Shown here: in pieces, positions 1-13,252 of the stretch
How positions within the stretch are numbered: the first letter of the stretch is position 1
Layout: every line of letters starts with the position of its first letter
Assembly (NCBI GenBank): GCA_017590115.1
Contig: JAGGNK010010226.1
Coordinates: 4,933,732-4,997,731 of the forward strand
Length of the DNA stretch: 64,000 bases
Direction: 5' to 3'
From: Montifringilla adamsi
Taxonomy: Eukaryota > Chordata > Aves > Passeriformes > Passeridae
Notes under the pieces: model-generated
What the model was told of the DNA's origin: nothing
What the model saw: only the letters and a program-made list of their open reading frames with translations
Database searches by the model: none
Translations under genes and position numbers: made by a program

Positions 1-1268
1 CACAGAGACATTCTTCTGTTAATTATTAACTGTAAATTCTTTGGGGAGGTGGGAAGGAAGATACTAATATTAAACTATATCCATCTATGAAATTTAAATA
101 TATATGCTGAATTTGGGCTAGACTTGTATTTGGTGTGGTCAGCATAATTCTTCTGACTTCCCTCCAATCCATCCAGCATGTACAAGTTGATTTGCTTGTT
201 CATTAGTTTTCTTTTCCATGATTACATCTGCCAAAGACAGACTCCAACCACAGCCTCCATGCACTCCATGCTGGGTTATTCCCTATTCTCCAAGAATGGC
301 CATGTAAACCTCTAAGCTATATCCATCAGTTTTGATGAGAAGTCACAGAGACACATGGGTCCTTGTGCCCAAATGTCTTTCTGGAGCTGGAAGAGATTGT
401 ATGTTTATCCTTTTCAAAGTCGATACTTACCAAACTCTACAGATTGAGACTATTTTGTTTTTCAGAGCAGCCCTTGTCACATTCGTCAAAGTAACCAACT
501 ACTTCTACACTCTTTCATTCATCTTTTTCTGTTTTCCAGACTTTTCATTCCATTGTAGCAGTTGCAGTGGATCAGAGCCATATGGCTCTCACTTTTAACT
601 GCTGCAGCAAGCTGCTCTACCACCTGGCAAAGGAGTGATACAGACTCTGCTCCTTATTTCCAGAAATTCCGTGTCTCCTTTCACAGTGACTAGGCTTTTC
701 ACAAAGCAGAGAAAGGAAAGAATTCATCTGAACCCACTTAACAGAAGACATACAAAATTTTATATTGATATTTATTGAAAATATGTATCTTTGAAGACTG
801 CATGCAGTACAGGAATTAATTTCTTTTTAATGTCTTAACAGTGCAAAAGTCAAGGATAAATGTAATGATGACCAGAATGTGCTTTGTAGATTTTTCAAGT
901 AATCTTGCATCCAAAAACAGATGTGCCATTTGATCTTCAAATACCACATATTTCAGAAGATCAATAGCAATGTCTTAAAAAAAATAAAAAAGAAAGCCCT
1001 TTTCTCTTTTTTTAATTTTTTTTTTATTTCTAAGACAGTGTAATAGAACCAATGTTCATCCCTTCACCTTAGCTACCTTCCCATATAGCATGCAAAGGTT
1101 AGACCATGTGGTCTATCTCAAAATATTCAGTAATGTTTACACTTTTTTTCCCCTTTACTACTTCTAAGTGAAACCCATGTGTCATTAACATTTGTACTGT
1201 AACTGAGGGGCAGCTTGAAGATCCACATAAAAAAAGAAACCCACCAAAAAAGACCACAAGAGCTCTTC

Positions 1269-1288
1269 AAAAAAAAAAAAAAAAAAAA
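1269..1288. repeat. (A)20 homopolymer
   Basis: An uninterrupted run of 20 A. No retroposed body or poly(A) signal was recognised just upstream, so it is recorded as simple sequence. The frames translated through it are artefacts of the tract. Confidence 0.95.
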
Positions 1289-1779
1289 GAAATTAAATAC
1301 AAGCTCAGTATCTTTACTTGAGGGTGCACTTTGCTGCACATGGAGCAGTGGTAAGCTTCACAAACAGCTTAAAATATATAAAGTTTCTCTACATGTGTTA
1401 TGATGCCAAAGCTTCACATTCATCAACACCAGCATTTTGTGGAATTGCATTTTCACCCTTGGAAAATCTGGCTGATCCTTGTTTTTATATTATGCAGATG
1501 CCTTGGGGCTTATATTTTTTGTAATTCATTGGTCATAACCTAAAGTAACTGAGTAACAATCTTATTGATTGAAATGCATGTCGCCTGAAGAGGAACTATT
1601 TGTTCGTTCTCAAAGATTCAACACAACTGTCATTTCTTGTGAGTACGAGAATACTTGGTGAGGACATCCTCAAGGAGTTGAAGGTGAGGGTGAAAATGTT
1701 CAGTTAAGATAATTCCTCACATTAGACCATAAGTCACTGACTGCATATGTTTTATAACAAGCCATTTGGGGAAAGGAGG

Positions 1780-1795
1780 AAAAAAAAAAAAAAAA
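1780..1795. repeat. (A)16 homopolymer followed by AAAG-rich DNA
   Basis: Sixteen A followed by GAAAG-type units to about 1806. Simple purine-rich sequence with no recognised retroelement attached. Confidence 0.9.
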
Positions 1796-2979
1796 GAAAG
1801 AAAGATTAAACATGGAAAGACAGAAAAAGCACTATGGAACAGAAGTAGTGTGAGGATAAATAAGGAAGGCAGGAAGGAAAGACTACAGTTTCAAGAAATG
1901 GAGAGTATTGGCTTGGCTGTCAGAAAGGGAGCTGTTTATGTTCTAGAGTCTTGGTGAAGGAACAGAAGATGGACTCTGCTACAAGCAGTTTCATATAACC
2001 ACACACAAATGACATTACAGTGACTTCTTACCTCTCCAGGAAACTGGAGGTCCCTAAAAGAAAACTTTTGTAAGATTTTTGTAAGGGGTGCAGGACAAGT
2101 TAAACTTCTAAGAAAATTATGAGCCCAAATGATTCTGATTAACAACCCATCCTTCACTACTGCTTAATCATGTGCTACTAAAGACCCTTTTAAATTTCAG
2201 CTCACTGGATTGCTGCCAAGTTATAGCATGTTTTAAAGGGGACTTTGACTTGAGTGAAGCCAAACAAACTGAGAAATGTAGAACCCTCTTTACGGTACAG
2301 GGGAGCTGCATTACATGCTGCTGCACAGTGAGTTTCATCAGCTCCTCATGATGTGCTGTTAAAGGACACAAAAAGAATTCAGGGGCCTTTTATCCTCTGG
2401 AATCCAAGCTAAAATCCAGTATCTTCATGACACCAAATAGAAATAATTCAGTATCACTTAGGAAGTGGATACTTTTATCTGCTGCTCTGACACCTTCTGG
2501 TCATAAGTAGCCTTGACTTTCAGTCCTTGTCGATTTGAAGGGGTTAGATACTGTCTACTTCCACTGTGACAGAGGACGAGCTTTTTAGAACTTGGTATTA
2601 GTCTTCAGCACTGAAAAATGCCTATTTTAATGATGTCCCAATGGAATGGACTAGGCAATTAAAAGTTTTTTGCTATTAAATTATTAACACGTGGAATTCA
2701 CAAGGAACAGTGTCATAAATTACCCTGTCCAGCACCTGACATTGACTTCACATGCACAACAAGTTATTGTACTGTGTCATTCTTGACCCTGATGCTTTCA
2801 TCATTAGGGAAGACAACTCACAAAACAAAGATTTCCCTCTTTTGCTCCACTTCCAATTTCTTACCTCCCCCATCCTACTCCCCTTTTCCAGAAGCATCCG
2901 ACTGATCCAGTGTACAAATGCAAGACACAAAAGATGAAGAGAGCTCAGGAGCAAAGACTGAATACCTGACTCATTTACA

Positions 2980-3090
2980 CTTGCTCATTAGCTATTTAAT
3001 TGGCAATTTAATAACTATTTAGCTAATTTCAGTATTTGTGATTTCTGTTGTGAACCAAATCATTGTCATGGTTACCATGCAGCTGATACA
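2980..3090. promoter_or_regulatory. Candidate conserved non-coding element with homeodomain-type sites
   Basis: The stretch has several TAATT/ATTA cores (near 2988-3030), then CATGGTTACCATG at 3067-3079. That motif is an inverted repeat with 6 bp arms around a single T, and it resembles the RFX X-box half-site class. A short (AC)6 run follows at 3093-3104. The composition resembles vertebrate developmental enhancers, but this is inference: no alignment was possible, and ATTA cores are frequent by chance in AT-rich DNA. Confidence 0.25.
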
Positions 3091-3109
3091 ATACACACAC
3101 ACACCTTGA

Positions 3110-6100
3110 TTTTTTAGAAATTTTTACCACATCTGGGAAAGAATATGAACAATAATGGATTGCTGTTCCAATTCAACATACAGAAAATCCCAAAATACAG
3201 AAATGCTTCTCAGGTGGATTATGTTCTGGAATATGGTAACTACCCCACTTGCCATATTCAGTGAGCAAATTATACAAAACAGATGATTTTTCAAAGCATG
3301 AAATAGATTCCTTCAAATGTATAGGCCAGAGATATGTTTGAAAATAATGGGGGAAAAATGCAGTATGCCCAAATGACAGAAGAGGCTATTTGTATATTAA
3401 AAGGCAAGACTAAAGTACTTATGGGAAGCAAATGAAAGTTCTGCCATAACTGGGCAAAAGTGGGCAATGATAAAATAAGGGTTTTTTGTAAAGTCTTGGC
3501 ACTATTATCAAAAGGAGGAAAAAAGATGCAGTAACATAAGTTAAGGATGCATGGTGGTCACTGAACTCTAATTATGGTGTGCTATTTTTTTCCTCCTTTT
3601 TTCCCCTATTTAGGCAGAGAGAAACGCACATTGCAAATGAGAAGAACATACATTTATTTAGAGGATAGAAGTTAGAAAATACATGTCTAAACTTACTGAC
3701 GCAGGCAAAACATTAGGTGCTCATGCACCTCTCTGTTAGCATAAGAGTTTGGTTTGGATTTTAAGAACAGATTAGTGTAAGTATTTTAAAGGAGACATAC
3801 ATTATTTACTCCATTCAGCTACAGCTTTAAATTGTAGAACATGAAAGCCAAATGATTTTTTAACATCTCGATGTCACTACAGCACTGACTTATGGTAGCA
3901 AACTGACAGATGAAAAATATACACACTTGCCTGAGTCAGTGAAATAAGGATATGATAAATATTAAAAACTATAGCAACTTCACATAGGCACGGGTTTATG
4001 GGTCCTTGATCAGAAGGGAGGAGAGGAACTAAAATCACCCATTTGATTATTAATATGACAATACACATTTTGAAATATAAAAGGAATAAAACCTTCACCT
4101 TCAGAGATGGCTTCAAAGTGAACCTTATTCTTGTGTGTCCAATAAAAAGCAGATGCAATATAATTTAAAACATAAGCTTGTGGTCTTGCATTATTATCAT
4201 AATCAGCTGCTTAAGAGACTGTGAGGGGTTTTAATCATCCAACATGAAACAAATTGGCTCCTTTATTTTCTTGCTGATCAATGCTTTTCCTTCCAGTGTC
4301 ACTACCTCAAATGTTTAAAATTTCTCCTTGCTATTGCTTAGATCAGTGCACAAACCAAAAAGATAAACTATCCCTTTCTGAGAGGCTTTCTGCTGGTTTA
4401 TGAGTTCCAGGTTCATACTTTGATGTAAGGAAAAGCTTGACTGTCATTTTCTGGAGGAATCCCACTCTTTTTCCTGGTATCATTGTTGAGCTGCAAACAC
4501 AGTTAAAAAATTTTTTTTTACCTTCCTTCCTCAGACAGCAAAAATTTACTTCAGTACATTTACTTCATACAGTTCTTCTTTCTGAATTTTTCAGCATTTC
4601 TTCATACTATATTGTTCCTAAGCGATGGTTTAGTTTCTGTGGCCTGTGTTCTCATAGCAGTGGAGCTCTGAACTGAAACTCTGGAAAGGTTCATAGATGG
4701 AAGATGTGCCTGTCTTCTCAGATAACTTCTATATCCTTCATTCATGTCCACAAAGATCCCAACACTATCTTATTGGATGGTCATATCCTCAATCTTCTTT
4801 TTTTTGTTTTTTCCCTTAAATTTTGCCAGTGTTTTCAACTTTTTTCTTTTCATGGGTCTTGCTAAGTTACCTTTCAAAAATCCTGAGGCAGACTTTTACA
4901 AAATAATCCATTGGGCAGCTTTGTCAACAATGTCCTTCTTTTTCCAGACAGTCTTTCTTTGAATCTACTGATTACTCAGGAATTAAGAGTTACAAAACAT
5001 CTTCATTTTTGAGAAAACAACTGCTGCTTGTCACACTCAACATGAGACAGGCCTTTGAAATAATATCCAGCTTATCTCACATAGCTCTGCTTTTGAAAAG
5101 AGTAGAAGACAGACCTGAGGGCCATGTGGAGATTGATCTCATCTTTATTTTAAGGGCACATAAAGAACAATTAGTATGCTTTATGGTCTGGAATGTAGTT
5201 TTCTGAATACCATGGAATTCTGCATTAAAATTTCCACATGGAGATACAAAAAATTCTATCAATAACTTAAAAAAAAAATAAGCTTTTAAAACCAAGATAA
5301 TACTAAAAATTTAATAGAATTTTTTTTATATTGAATATATATCATCTGTCAATAAAAATACCTTCTGAATGTAGGATGGGGCAAAGTTTTTTTTGGTGAA
5401 AATGGTTTTGTATGTGCATATTTAGTACTTCAGCACAACTGCATTCTCTCTTACCAGTGGTTAGTAGTATGACAGTTTGAAGAATGTCAAACACATATAG
5501 AGAAGAGGGAATTTGCCAGCTTTACAAAGTGTAAGCTTGTTTTGGCAAAGCTCCACACAAATGGGCATGAATTCACCAGCTTTGTTAAAAAAAGTCACCT
5601 AATGAATCAGATATGAGCAGATCAATGGCTCTTCTTCTCTTTTTGATAAAAATCCAAGCTGCCACCGGTGCCAGGCTGGCTCTCACCTGAGCAATCTGCC
5701 ACCTAGGGCTGGGAAGGGGATTTTCAGTGAGAGGGTAAGGAAGATCCTGCTTTGGAGTCATAAAATTATGTTTTTCTCACAACCAAAAGACTTACCAAAA
5801 AGTGAAATACACAGTACAAGGAGTGCAATGTGCATTGAAAGAGAGCTGATGGACAGCACGCAACAATTCCTGCAGTAACCTATTGCAGATTATATGTGAA
5901 TGTAACCAGATCTTCCTCAGATTGCCCATCCTTCATTAAAACAGCTGTTCAATAATTTGATATGTATTACAATTTGAATATTACCCCTATCAATCTTACT
6001 TATCTCTCTGATATCTAACTGCTGTGATCTGCACAAAGCAGAAGCTGAGCTATTGTTTGAACAAGAACAGGTTTGGATTTGAAAAAATCCTACATTGGCA

Positions 6101-8794
6101 CCTTTCCATGTTTTTCAACTTATCTTCATTGCAGGAGTACTTACATAAATCATAGAATCATGTGATCAACTAATGGACCATATCAAGGATACATTTTGAA
6201 TACAATCAGCTAAAATCTTGCTCTGTCCTGTCTGTCAAGGCTTTTCCTTGCAGAATGCAAGCCCTCACATGTGTTGGAACACCTGCTTATTATTAAATTT
6301 TATAAGTTAATTTGATAGGAAATTTTTCCAATCACATTTATTATCCACAGAAAAGTCATGTTTCTTCTCCCCCCACTTCTCACCCTAAGGATGAACAGTA
6401 TGACAGATAGATAGACCAGGACATAGTCTACATCTGGAATAAAATACAGCAGCAGCAAATTATTGCTGCTAAAAGTGTGTTGATTACACTAAACCTCCTC
6501 AATGTTTAAAGTAATAAGTAGACATCTTCTCTTCCAGCCTAGAGGGATATCTTTGCAAGCTGATCTGTCTGTGAAACCTCACGGACCATGCTCAGCTTCC
6601 AAAACAGATACCTAAGATACTGATAACACACACACAAATCCTAATCCAAATTTGCCTCAACAATAATCATGTTAAAGAGCACTTTCTGTAAATAACCCAG
6701 TTAGACGCACAGCTACTCCAGTCAATGCTACCTGACAGAACACTCCTTTGAAGACACATGGGGAAGTAATCATTTGAGCCAAACAAATTAAAGGGAATTA
6801 GACATCTTAGAAATCGGTAGGAATTAGTGTTCGTGCCATTACTGTTTCAGGTTTTTTTCCTTCAAGTGTTCTACATTCAGTGGAAAAGGGGATTTATTTG
6901 TCAGCCTATAGCATCAAGGTTCCTCAGTCTGTGAATATCTAACAGGAGATTGATTGCTGCTGGATGTACAGACTCATTACTGAGGGATGTTTAAAGAGAG
7001 TCATGATGAAAAAAGTCACTCAGAACAAACAACAAAGCTGGAGAAAGAAGGATGTTAACAAGGTAACCCACAGAATATAATTATATGGGCACAAAAATTA
7101 GAGGATCACAAATACAGAAATTACTTTCATGTGTTGGCATTCTTTTAAATACCAGTCAAATTAATCCCTAATTTCCAACTAACTGTGGAGCTTGTTGACA
7201 CCAGGTGACTCTGTGTAAGTGTAGGTGCTTTTGCCTGGCCAAACAGAGGTTAATACCCTGAGGCTGAAACTCTTACATCCACAGGAAGGCTTTTTAAATA
7301 ATATGAAAGAAATTATGCAGAAAACCTGGGAAAAGAAAAAAATAAAAAGGTGAAAACAAAAAGCAACCAGCATTTTCAACACATTAAGTACATTAAATTT
7401 CAGTAGATGATGACCAGAAAAGCTAAAAAAGGGGATTTTAAAATATCACTCAAGATTTGAATGACTTTAAATGTTCTGCATCTTTACCACTGTTTAAAGG
7501 CTGAAGAGTACATAGGACATCATACAATTATTTTCCCTACTTAACAGAGTTCATTATTTACATCTGATACCCTTTATCTTAACACTATTATATTCTTGAA
7601 GTAACACTGAATTCATAAGACCTCTCTGGTACAAGGTCTCTCTCAACAGGAGAATGTCAAAAACCAGAGCCTACTTAATCAACATTGAATTACTAAAGCT
7701 TTATTCTGTATTGAAAACTACCATTTCTGCAATCAGGAGAATGGACAATGAAGGAAGGGACACTAGATGTCTCATAAAAAAGTAGCATTTGTCATGACCA
7801 ATTTTTCAAAACAGATAATAAATGCAAACTTTGGCAAGACTGGATGCCATTAAGCTTGTATAAACCAAGGATTTATGAACTAGATGGGTTAGTGTAAAAT
7901 TTGTAGTTATCTAGCTAAAATCTAGATCACAGCTAAACAAATCTTACAATGTAGGAGGATTTGTTAATTTGTGATTTTTGGTCTTTCTTGCAAATACAGG
8001 AATTTCATAGTAAGTAAGGTATCTGAAATAATTTGGATATCATGGCTGCTTGTATGATCCAGGAACTTGAAAATACAAAATATTTCCTTCTTCCATAAAG
8101 TCCTTCGTAAAATACTGTAGAATTTACTGTGTCTGTTATGATTGTCTGTTTAAAACAACATCAATATAATTGTAACCATTTGGAGAACTGCAGGAGACCA
8201 AGTTTTACTGACTGTCCTTTATTTACACATTCTGAGAAGCTAATTATAGTCAAACTTCATATTAAAAATACCTCACATTCCCCACTTAAAGGCAGAAGGG
8301 TTCAAAACACACATATGGGCGTGTCAACAACTATACACATATGGACAACAGTTTCTTCTCAAAGGTGAATCAGACAATAACTCTTAGAAAAATGCAGGTT
8401 TTCACTCTCTAGTTATTAAACAATTGTGAGCCATTGTCTCAAACAGCAATGCCTTTCATGTGGTCAGCTCTGTACTATTAAAAATTGTTGGGAGCTCACA
8501 CTGAGGCAATTACTGAGGATTACCCACACATCCATCAGTGAACTATTGGAGCTCCCAAAACAGACTCTCCCATCCTCTTAGCTTAACTGTATCAGGTGCA
8601 TTTGGCTAATTTATGGATATTTCCTAATATTTGGTCTTCTATCCAAGTGACTCAGATTTCCCTGCCTTTATACTAAGTCTTACCCCACGGTTCTTTATTA
8701 TCTCTGACCACCACCAGCAGGACTCTGCAGCATCATCTGGATCACTGACTAAAATATCACACAACAAACAAGCTCTGATGTCTATAAACCCTAG

Positions 8795-8795
<1 letters not shown>
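3110..8795. other. Unique AT-rich non-coding DNA
   Basis: No gene, RNA gene or confidently named transposable element was recognised. A short CATAGAATCAT string near 6151 resembles the CR1 terminus, but the following bases do not continue into CR1. A slightly more GC-rich patch lies at 5655-5740. The block at 7190-7290 has mixed composition and could be conserved, but no firm call is possible. Confidence 0.65.

Positions 8796-8827
<32 letters not shown>
8796..8827. repeat. (TA)16 microsatellite
   Basis: A perfect dinucleotide repeat of 32 bp. It is self-complementary and likely to vary in length between individuals. It is the longest perfect dinucleotide array seen in the window. Confidence 0.95.
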
Positions 8828-8831
<4 letters not shown>

Positions 8832-11800
8832 TATGGACTTTCGTATCACGTAGTATCAAGTTGAATGTCAGAAAAATCAAATACTGGATTAACACATTTT
8901 CTTTTATGAATCAAACTTCATCTTGGTGGAAAACTTCACACTTCTGTCTAACATTAATTGTAATTTGCCCACTCTTTTGTTTACAGGCCTCAAAATTATG
9001 TTTTCATTTTATGTGTCAGGACAATCTTTCTTGTCTGTCTACATTATTTTTAAGTACTATTACAAGAGTAAATAATTTTCTGATTTTTAAAAAGTAGTTT
9101 GAGATATTATTGATTCAGATCATTTCACAGGTGATTCTTTAATGAAATTTATGTGAACCTATTTATTTTAAATTTTTATGTTTTTTTTCTTGAAATTTAA
9201 ACAGATATTAGGAAAACTTTTTAATTCACTCCAGACACAAACAAAAAGGCAAATAAAAATGAAGTTTTATGCTACCATGTCTACCCCTCATCAACCACAT
9301 CTGAGCTACAAGTATTTAATTTCAAGATGAAAGGAGAAGTATCCAATATAGGTCCATAATTCAATTGCTGCAATATAAGTTTATAAGAAATTTGTATGAA
9401 AATTGTGCATTTACTCCTTTTTCCAGCATTACATAGGAGGAGAAATTGGTAACATTTCCAGCTCCTTTCATAGTGGCAATATTTAGAATACATTCAAGAT
9501 ACGGAAGACACTGTAAAATAACAGAATATATTTAAGTCCAGGTCTTCACCCCTCACCACCATAAAGAGCTTTATAAATTTTATTCCATGACTTTTGATCT
9601 AATAAATCTTTCCTGTTCTTCTGCTAACCAAAATAACAAGCAGATGAGAATAGAAAGTGCCCTCTTCCTGTCTCCTGTGCAGACATGAAACACAATATAA
9701 AGTGGTGATTCGATCTCTGCCTAGAAAGAAAAAAATTGGAGTTTGGACACTACATCTTCTAAAGACTAAACTTTTGCACACGTGTGATGCCTATTCTGAC
9801 TAGGTGAGACCTCTTGCAGGATTCAGAGGGGCAAACATCTATGTCAGGAGCATATTTAACTACTATCTAGCTCAGCACCAAAAAGACTGAATCAGTTTTC
9901 GGTCTGAAATGAAACTCTGCCTAATCCCATTTTACATTAAAAAGTAGATTATATATCTGTCTATCTTATCTCCCCCATTTTTAATCTGTGCCTTCAGATT
10001 AGGCTGTAGCTTTATTTGCTTTGAAATCAGTACTAAAATCCTTAGACTGTACTATTAACCTAAAATTCAACTAGGCCAATAGAAGACATAGCAATTTACA
10101 CCCGATTTTCTGATCTTACATTATCAAGAATTCTTACTATACTAAAAATGTTCTTTTCTCTAAGTATAAAGTGGTTTTAGACACATATTTTGCCTTGTAA
10201 TCTGAAATCAGAAGAAAGGCATTGGTTATGAAGCCACAAGAATAAGGATAACATTTATCTCAGACATAAATTCATTCATTTATACTTGGCTTCATATGCT
10301 CTGTCTCAACAGTTTTTTTAAAGAACCTCTCCACTGTCTTCCATATCCCCAAAGAAAAGCATCATTTTGTGAGCAGGGGGTAGATTGCTTCCACACGGAA
10401 AAACTAGTGAAGCCTCTCGAAATTGCTGATTCACAAATTGTAGTGATTGAAAGTTAATCTCAATTATAGTACTGAGGTGAATTGTTGCACAGTGTGATAA
10501 TGGTATTTGTTGCCTTAAGTGGATTTTGATTCAAACAACAGCTTCAAATAAAGAAAAGAGAAAAAAAAAAAGAGCCAGACATTTACTATATTCTCATTGT
10601 AAACCTAGTTGATGGGGGTTTTTTAATATTTACAGAAGGTACAAGGACACCTGCACAAAGAGCAGAAACTTGTTTAATTTTTCAAGGTATTTTCTTAAAC
10701 AGCAACTTTAAATATTTTTAAGAAGGACATGTTGCCATACTAACTTGAAACTAGTTCATTGTCATATAAAAACTGTCTCGGTTAATTATTTGAAGAAACA
10801 GAAAATTGTCTACTGATAGCTTGACAGTTGTTTACAGGGGTCAAATAGAGGAAATAAAAATAAAAACAAGACTATGCTCTAAGCGACATGTAGTTTCTAA
10901 CTCCAACAGAAAAAGTTTTAAAAAGGAGAAAACCCATGAGCAGTTCAGTAGTATTTCTTTGCAAAATAAGTGTTAAAATAAACAAATAAGTGTTGAAAAG
11001 GCATAATCTGGAAATAATGGAGTACTATAAAGTTTACTACAATAGGAAATGTAGGAAATATTGCTGCACTCCAGATACAGTACCTAATTCACAAATCCCC
11101 AGAGTAAATGGTCAAATAACCTACTATAAAGAACAAGCATCCACCTATTTTTGGCCTTTTTCTCAGAGATTTTCTTTTGCAGTCACTGTCAGAGAAATAA
11201 CATGGTTCTTGACATGTCTTTGGTTAAAATAATTATTTTACTGGAATATTTTAAGCTGAGCATGAATCAAGTGTAACTTTGCTTTTTGACATTCATTAGA
11301 GCACATTATATGATTCATCTTAAGCACTGCCAGCAGAGCCTCCTCCTGTCTTCCAAAGCATTCCTGTCTTTCCACCTTCTGACTGAATTTTCCCTCTTCA
11401 TAAACAGATATTTGGTACTTTTGAACTCAGTCCCAGACAGTGACAAGATAACTTGCTTGGACCCAGAGTGTCTCTCTGCAACACTACTGCCACCATCAAT
11501 GCTCTCGTACATTAGCAGGCTTCAAATAGGAGCACATTGTAAGTGAATTAGTAGAAATTTCAAAAGATGGATTTGTCTTCAGGTGAGCAGCCAGTGTACT
11601 AAGCACTCTCTGAATTCCTCTGCAAATATGAGTTAAGCAAGAGAATGGAAAACTAACGTTTTCAACCAGATTAATTCTGCTGGATACTGAAGTAGCTCCC
11701 AGCAATCCATCAAATGAGGCTTCAGTTCACCACATGAGGATCCATCCCCACGAATACAAATTTAAGGTACTTTAAATGTTACAACAAGGAGAATAAATTT

Positions 11801-13233
11801 GCAAAGGACAGAAGGGCAAATCATGGTCCAGAGAGAGAAGTGAGCCAGGTGTTTGAATTCCTGCAAAGGAGGCCTAATTATCCAGAGCAAGGAGCTTGTC
11901 TTAAATGTCAGCATTCATAAACCTGAGAAGTCTGTGACTGAGGAACTTTTTAGAAGTTCTGTTGCTGAATGTATCCAGAAAATGTGTCTGGAGAACTAGA
12001 TGTCATTTTAAACACAACTATATAGTTGGGGGTGTAGGGGAGGGGGGAAAGAAATGCTGTTTATAGGAAGTTAAATGCTAGAAAGTCTAATGTGATTTTT
12101 GGTCTGTTTTGATTTGTTCATTTTAATACCATTATTCTATTTTTTAAGGAATAGCAAACAAAATAATAAATTCCATTGTTCTTAACAGAGAAGGATATAA
12201 AATTGATATTCCTCCCTGAATTGAACATATTGTAGGTGATTATCACTGCCAGGCTGAAATCTGCATTATTGTTATAAGCAGATACATGTTACCTTACACC
12301 TTCACAGAAATTGTGCAGATAAAGAAATCCTATTTTACAAATTATTTAAATAAAGAAACATAAGGGTCTAATATAGATTGTATAACAAATATCAGAATTG
12401 ATTACAGTGATGCAGCCTTCACTTGCCCTGCTTTGCTAAGCCATGACATTGTTGGGAAGTGAATCACATTCACAGTTAGAGTCAACGCAGCCAAGGTCAG
12501 AGATCCAAAATTCTTATGCAGAAAGGCAGTGGAATTGTTTACAGAAGTCCTGACATATCAGAATCCTGCTCCTTTTCCTGCCTTTATCATGGATAACTTC
12601 ACCACATTTTAAATTTGTCAGTGAAATAGGGCAGCACTAGGCTGGATCTTCCCAATTCTTTAATTGTAATTATAAGACTAGAACAAGGCCATTTTCTTAA
12701 CCAAGATGATGTTTGGACAGCAGCTAGAGGGACAGAATGCACTTTGTAGATATTTAGATGTGCAGACTACATATGAAACCTAGAGCAGTTTGGCAGCATT
12801 TTCTCTGAATCTGGCTGTACCAAAGCCTTTGGTAATGCAGCAGCTTTAGTGAGGATATGATGCTCAAAAAGATCTTATCAGCTTCCAATGATGCTCTACT
12901 AAGCACATGCTAATTCTGATTTTCAGAGGTTTATACACCAGCAAAATCAAAAGGAATCTTCTTAGAAATAGAGAAACTCTCTTTGACCCAATGATTATTC
13001 TCCTGACAAATTTTGGCCACCTACTGCAAAGCCAAAGAATCACACTTCAAAGAAATGATTTTACAAAAATCTGATACTGGCAAAGGGTCTACTTGGCTTA
13101 AGCTAGTAGGGAAAGTACAATTGTAAACTATAATGACACAGGTGGGCATACATTTTTACATCAGTTAACAATTCACTGAAAATGGAAAGTTTCAAGGTGC
13201 AAAGCTGTCTGCAATTTTATGCTCACCTTCTCC
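8828..13233. other. Unique AT-rich non-coding DNA
   Basis: No gene was recognised. A G-rich patch at about 12027-12047 has three G runs of 4-6, one short of a canonical quadruplex. The stretch near 10440-10555 has balanced composition with ATTA/TAAT cores and could be conserved non-coding DNA, but nothing diagnostic was seen. Confidence 0.65.
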
Positions 13234-13252
13234 AAAAAAAAAAAAAAAAAAA
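13234..13252. repeat. (A)19 homopolymer
   Basis: Nineteen A followed by GGGG. Simple sequence with no recognised retroposon body. Confidence 0.93.

Larger units (their letters stand above)
1..2979. other. Unique AT-rich non-coding DNA
   Basis: No gene is recognised. Short open frames on both strands lack domains and codon-like composition. Contents are two long A tracts (listed separately), an AAGG/AAAG-rich stretch near 1795-1885 next to the second tract, and otherwise unique sequence. Intergenic and intronic DNA cannot be told apart from this sequence. Confidence 0.7.

Noticed and set aside
6150..6240. CATAGAATCAT string resembling the CR1 terminus
   Set aside because: The following 80 bases do not continue into any CR1 3' sequence I recognise.
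12027..12047. Possible G-quadruplex
   Set aside because: Only three separate G runs are present; a fourth would be needed.
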